Source: Hyphococcus sp. (GTDB lineage: Bacteria; Pseudomonadota; Alphaproteobacteria; Caulobacterales; Parvularculaceae). Taken from it: a DNA stretch of 41,996 nucleotides. A program made the translations under genes and the position numbers. Positions 39,818 to 41,996 of the stretch are shown piece after piece (position 1 is the first letter of the stretch; each line of letters opens with the position of its first letter). The DNA is taken from positions 1 through 41,996 of the forward strand of contig JAJFGE010000172.1 of the NCBI GenBank assembly GCA_021776295.1. Reading direction: 5' to 3'. The notes beneath the pieces were generated by a model. The model searched no databases, was not told the DNA's origin, and worked only from the letters and a program-made list of their open reading frames with translations.

Positions 39818-41497
39818 TTACATGTTTGGATAGTTAGGACCGCCGCCGCCTTCCGGCGTTGTCCAGACGATATTCTGCGACGGGTCTTTAATGTCACAGG
39901 TTTTGCAATGGACGCAATTCTGGGCGTTAATCTGAAATTTCGGATCGCCGCCGCCATCTTCAATAACCACCTCATAAACGCCCGCCGGACAGTAGCGCTG
40001 TGCGGGCTCAGCATAGACCGGCAGATTAACGTCGATTGGGATTGACGGATCCTTAAGCTTGAGGTGCACGGGCTGGTCTTCTTCGTGATTTGTCGCAGAA
40101 AACGCCACATTTGTGAGCCGGTCGAAGGTAATCTTGCCGTCGGGCTTTGGATAGTCTATCGGCGCATGCTTTGCCGCCGGTTCGGTCGCTTGCGCATCGG
40201 TTTTGCCGTGGCCCAGCGTGCCGAAGATGGAAAACCCGGGAATGATCGTATTGCTCCATAAATCAAAGCCGGCAAGGCCGATGCCGCCTATGAGGGTGCC
40301 AAATCGCGACCAGAGCGGCTTGGCGTTGCGCGCCTTTTTCAGCTCCGCCTTAACGTCTGACGCGTCATAAGCGTCGGTATAGGCCGTTAGTTCGTCGCCC
40401 TCGCGGCCCTCGCTGACAGCGGCAAAAGCGGCCTCCGCCGCCATCATGCCGGTCAGCATCGCGTTATGATTGCCCTTGATGCGCGGTAAGTTAACAAACC
40501 CGGCCGAACAGCCGATCAGCGCGCCGCCGGGGAATATCAATTTAGGAACCGACTGATAGCCGCCTTCGGTAATCGCGCGCGCGCCATAGGCGATGCGCTT
40601 GCCGCCTTCGAGCAGCTGGGTGAGTTCCGGGTGAGTTTTTAATTTTTGAAATTCCCCATACGGATTAAGGTATGGGTTTTTGTAATTCAAATGCACCACA
40701 AAGCCGAGCGCGATGGTGTTGTCGCTATAGTGGTAACAGAACGAACCGCCGCCAACATCGTTTTTAAGCGGCCACCCAAATGTGTGCTGGACATGGCCGG
40801 GGCGTGATTTTCCCGGCGCAATCTCCCACAGCTCTTTCAGGCCGATGCCGTATTTCTGCGGTTCACTATCCGCATCGAGATTAAATTTAGCAATCAGCTG
40901 CTTGGCGAGCGATCCGCGCACGCCCTCGCCGATCAGGACATATTTGCCGACCAGCTCCATGCCGGGCTCATAGCTGTCTTTTTTCTCACCGTCCTTGCCG
41001 ATCCCCATTTCGCCGACTACAACGCCGCGCACCGAACCGTCCTCACGATAGAGCAGTTGCGAGGCGGCCATGCCGGGATAGATTTCAACCCCCAGCTGTT
41101 CGGCCTGTTCAGCCAGCCAGCGGCAGACATTGCCCATCGAGACAATGTGGCAGCCATGATTTTTGACCATCGGCGGCATTGCAAACACTGGCAGCGGCAG
41201 CGAACCTGACGGGCCCAGCACTTTGAAACTTTCCGACGTCACCGGCGTGTCAATCGGCGCTCCCATATTGCGCCAGTCGGGCAACAGCCGGTCGAGCCCC
41301 GACGGGTCGAGCACCGCGCCGGAGAGGATATGGGCGCCGACCTCAGAACCCTTTTCAACCACAACAACATTGATATCGCCGCCGGTTTCCGACGCCAGCT
41401 GTTTCAGGCGGATCGCCGCGGACAGACCCGCAGGACCCGCGCCGACAATCACAATATCGAATTCCATAGCTTCGCGCGTCACAGCTTCTCTATCCAT
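39818..41497 (-). CDS. Electron transfer flavoprotein-ubiquinone oxidoreductase
   Basis: 559 residues from the ATG at 41495-41497, with AGGAAG upstream; an ATG eleven codons later (MEFDIVIVGAG) is possible. The FAD-binding GAGPAGLSAAI is near residue 18, then GSEVGAHILSGAVLDP, the ubiquinone-site region GVRGSLAKQL and NLPRIKGNHNAMLTGMMAAEAAF. The C-terminus binds a 4Fe-4S cluster with CPAGVYEV, and CVHCKTCDIKDPSQNIVW. It passes electrons from reduced ETF to ubiquinone, which links the acyl-CoA dehydrogenases at 1560-3925 to respiration. It is transcribed with the TPR gene, 11 bases downstream. Confidence 0.96.
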   Translation of the reverse strand: MDREAVTREAMEFDIVIVGAGPAGLSAAIRLKQLASETGGDINVVVVEKGSEVGAHILSGAVLDPSGLDRLLPDWRNMGAPIDTPVTSESFKVLGPSGSLPLPVFAMPPMVKNHGCHIVSMGNVCRWLAEQAEQLGVEIYPGMAASQLLYREDGSVRGVVVGEMGIGKDGEKKDSYEPGMELVGKYVLIGEGVRGSLAKQLIAKFNLDADSEPQKYGIGLKELWEIAPGKSRPGHVQHTFGWPLKNDVGGGSFCYHYSDNTIALGFVVHLNYKNPYLNPYGEFQKLKTHPELTQLLEGGKRIAYGARAITEGGYQSVPKLIFPGGALIGCSAGFVNLPRIKGNHNAMLTGMMAAEAAFAAVSEGREGDELTAYTDAYDASDVKAELKKARNAKPLWSRFGTLIGGIGLAGFDLWSNTIIPGFSIFGTLGHGKTDAQATEPAAKHAPIDYPKPDGKITFDRLTNVAFSATNHEEDQPVHLKLKDPSIPIDVNLPVYAEPAQRYCPAGVYEVVIEDGGGDPKFQINAQNCVHCKTCDIKDPSQNIVWTTPEGGGGPNYPNM

Positions 41498-41625
41498 CTG
41501 GCGTCGTCTTCCTTTTGGGCGGCTAGTTTAGAGAAACGTTTTGGCAAATACCGTGGAAAAAAGCCATGATAAGCGGCGCCGCCCATAGACGCGGCATCGT
41601 ATGGGACTTGGGAATTGACGTTTTT

Positions 41626-41996
41626 ATGACAAGCGGCTTGATCATCAGCTTTGGCGCGGCTTGCGTCGCGGCCCTGTTATTTGCTGAATATCACACAAAA
41701 GATTGGCTTCGATGGCTCGCCAAGCCTGCCGCCTCGGCGGCTTTTGTGGCGCTGGCGCTCGCCAGCGGCGGGCTGGGGGGCGTCTATGGCCAGCTGATTT
41801 TGGCGGGCCTCGCCTTTTGCATGCTCGGCGATATTTTGCTGATCGCCAGGGGCCGGCGATTGTTCCTGGCCGGCATGGGCGCTTTCGCCCTTGGCCATCT
41901 GGCTTATGCTTGCGCCTTCGCGGTAATCTGGGCCGGGTTTGGCGCCCTGGCGATCATCGCGGGTTTTGCGACAGCGCTGGCGATTGGCGCCGCGTT
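41626..41996 (+). CDS. Lysoplasmalogenase-type membrane protein (YhhN family), cut by window edge
   Basis: About 123 residues are in the window, from the ATG at 41626, and the gene continues past the end. It opens MTSGLIISFGAACVAALLFAE, then KDWLRWLAKPAASAAFVAL, LAGLAFCMLGDILLIARGRRLFLAGMGAFALGHLAYACAFA. The K-P and G-D-x-L-L motifs, followed by a G-x-x-x-F-x-x-G-H-x-x-Y segment, are the hallmark of the YhhN/TMEM86 family, which includes eukaryotic lysoplasmalogenase. In bacteria its substrate is mostly unproven. It is divergent from the ETF-QO gene with a 128-base gap that must hold both promoters. Confidence 0.85.
   Translation, partial: MTSGLIISFGAACVAALLFAEYHTKDWLRWLAKPAASAAFVALALASGGLGGVYGQLILAGLAFCMLGDILLIARGRRLFLAGMGAFALGHLAYACAFAVIWAGFGALAIIAGFATALAIGAA

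Overview
The window is a GC-rich, tightly packed stretch of chromosome from an alphaproteobacterium. The pointers are a CpdR-type response regulator, a perfect CtrA-type box (TTAA-N7-TTAA), a HisN-type histidinol-phosphatase, DUF2794 and DUF1272 proteins, an RpoH-like promoter of alphaproteobacterial form and a ROSE-like RNA thermometer before an hsp20 gene. A relative of the Caulobacterales, Parvularculales or Rhizobiales is plausible; the genus cannot be read from the sequence. Almost everything is ordinary core chromosome. No phage, insertion sequence, CRISPR array or rRNA operon is visible.

Layout. (1) 1-6107, minus strand: an acyl-CoA degradation cluster with an acyl-CoA synthetase, a small DUF1272 zinc-ribbon-like protein, two different acyl-CoA dehydrogenases, a MaoC hydratase, a 3-hydroxyacyl-CoA-type SDR and the first nine residues of a thiolase. 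Together these cover activation, dehydrogenation, hydration, second oxidation and thiolysis. (2) 6193-8933: a polysaccharide flippase, an inositol-phosphatase family enzyme and a small lipoprotein. (3) 9007-9658: hsp20 with its own terminator, thermometer leader and RpoH-like promoter. (4) 9738-11875: a plus-strand operon of a lipoprotein methyltransferase, an SCP2-like protein and an alpha/beta hydrolase. (5) 11879-16764: a dispersed palindromic repeat, an SDR, hisN, an HTH regulator, a glycosyltransferase and an N-formylglutamate amidohydrolase. (6) 16954-18378: cpdR, tRNA-Val(GAC) and a toxin-antitoxin pair whose toxin is frameshifted. (7) 18401-24459: YbjN protein, rsmB, Bax-inhibitor-1 protein, TTC38-like protein, DUF2794 and an AEC transporter. 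(8) 24523-28503: an inverted REP-like pair, hisS, a periplasmic cyclophilin and pgi. (9) 28594-34811: a small anchored ORF, a DsbD-type reductase, SapC, a hydrolase, a second copy of the dispersed repeat, an exonuclease, a small membrane protein and an S49 peptidase. (10) 34978-41996: polyprenyl diphosphate synthase, a WecA/MraY-like transferase, ispE, a TPR lipoprotein, ETF-ubiquinone oxidoreductase and the start of a lysoplasmalogenase-type protein.

Functional links. The acyl-CoA dehydrogenases at the left would pass electrons through ETF to the ETF-ubiquinone oxidoreductase at the right. IspE and the polyprenyl synthase belong to the isoprenoid route that yields the quinone tail and the undecaprenyl-type lipid used by the WecA-like transferase. 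CpdR and the CtrA box point to the CtrA cell-cycle circuit.

I did not find a clearly new multi-gene system. The most interesting signals are regulatory or repeat-based: the hsp20 thermometer, the 104-107 bp bipartite repeat that supplies stop codons to two unrelated genes, the tail-to-tail REP-like pair between convergent genes, the toxin gene broken exactly where a one-base slip would restore it, the hairpin abutting the hisN start codon, and an exported SAM-methyltransferase-fold lipoprotein.
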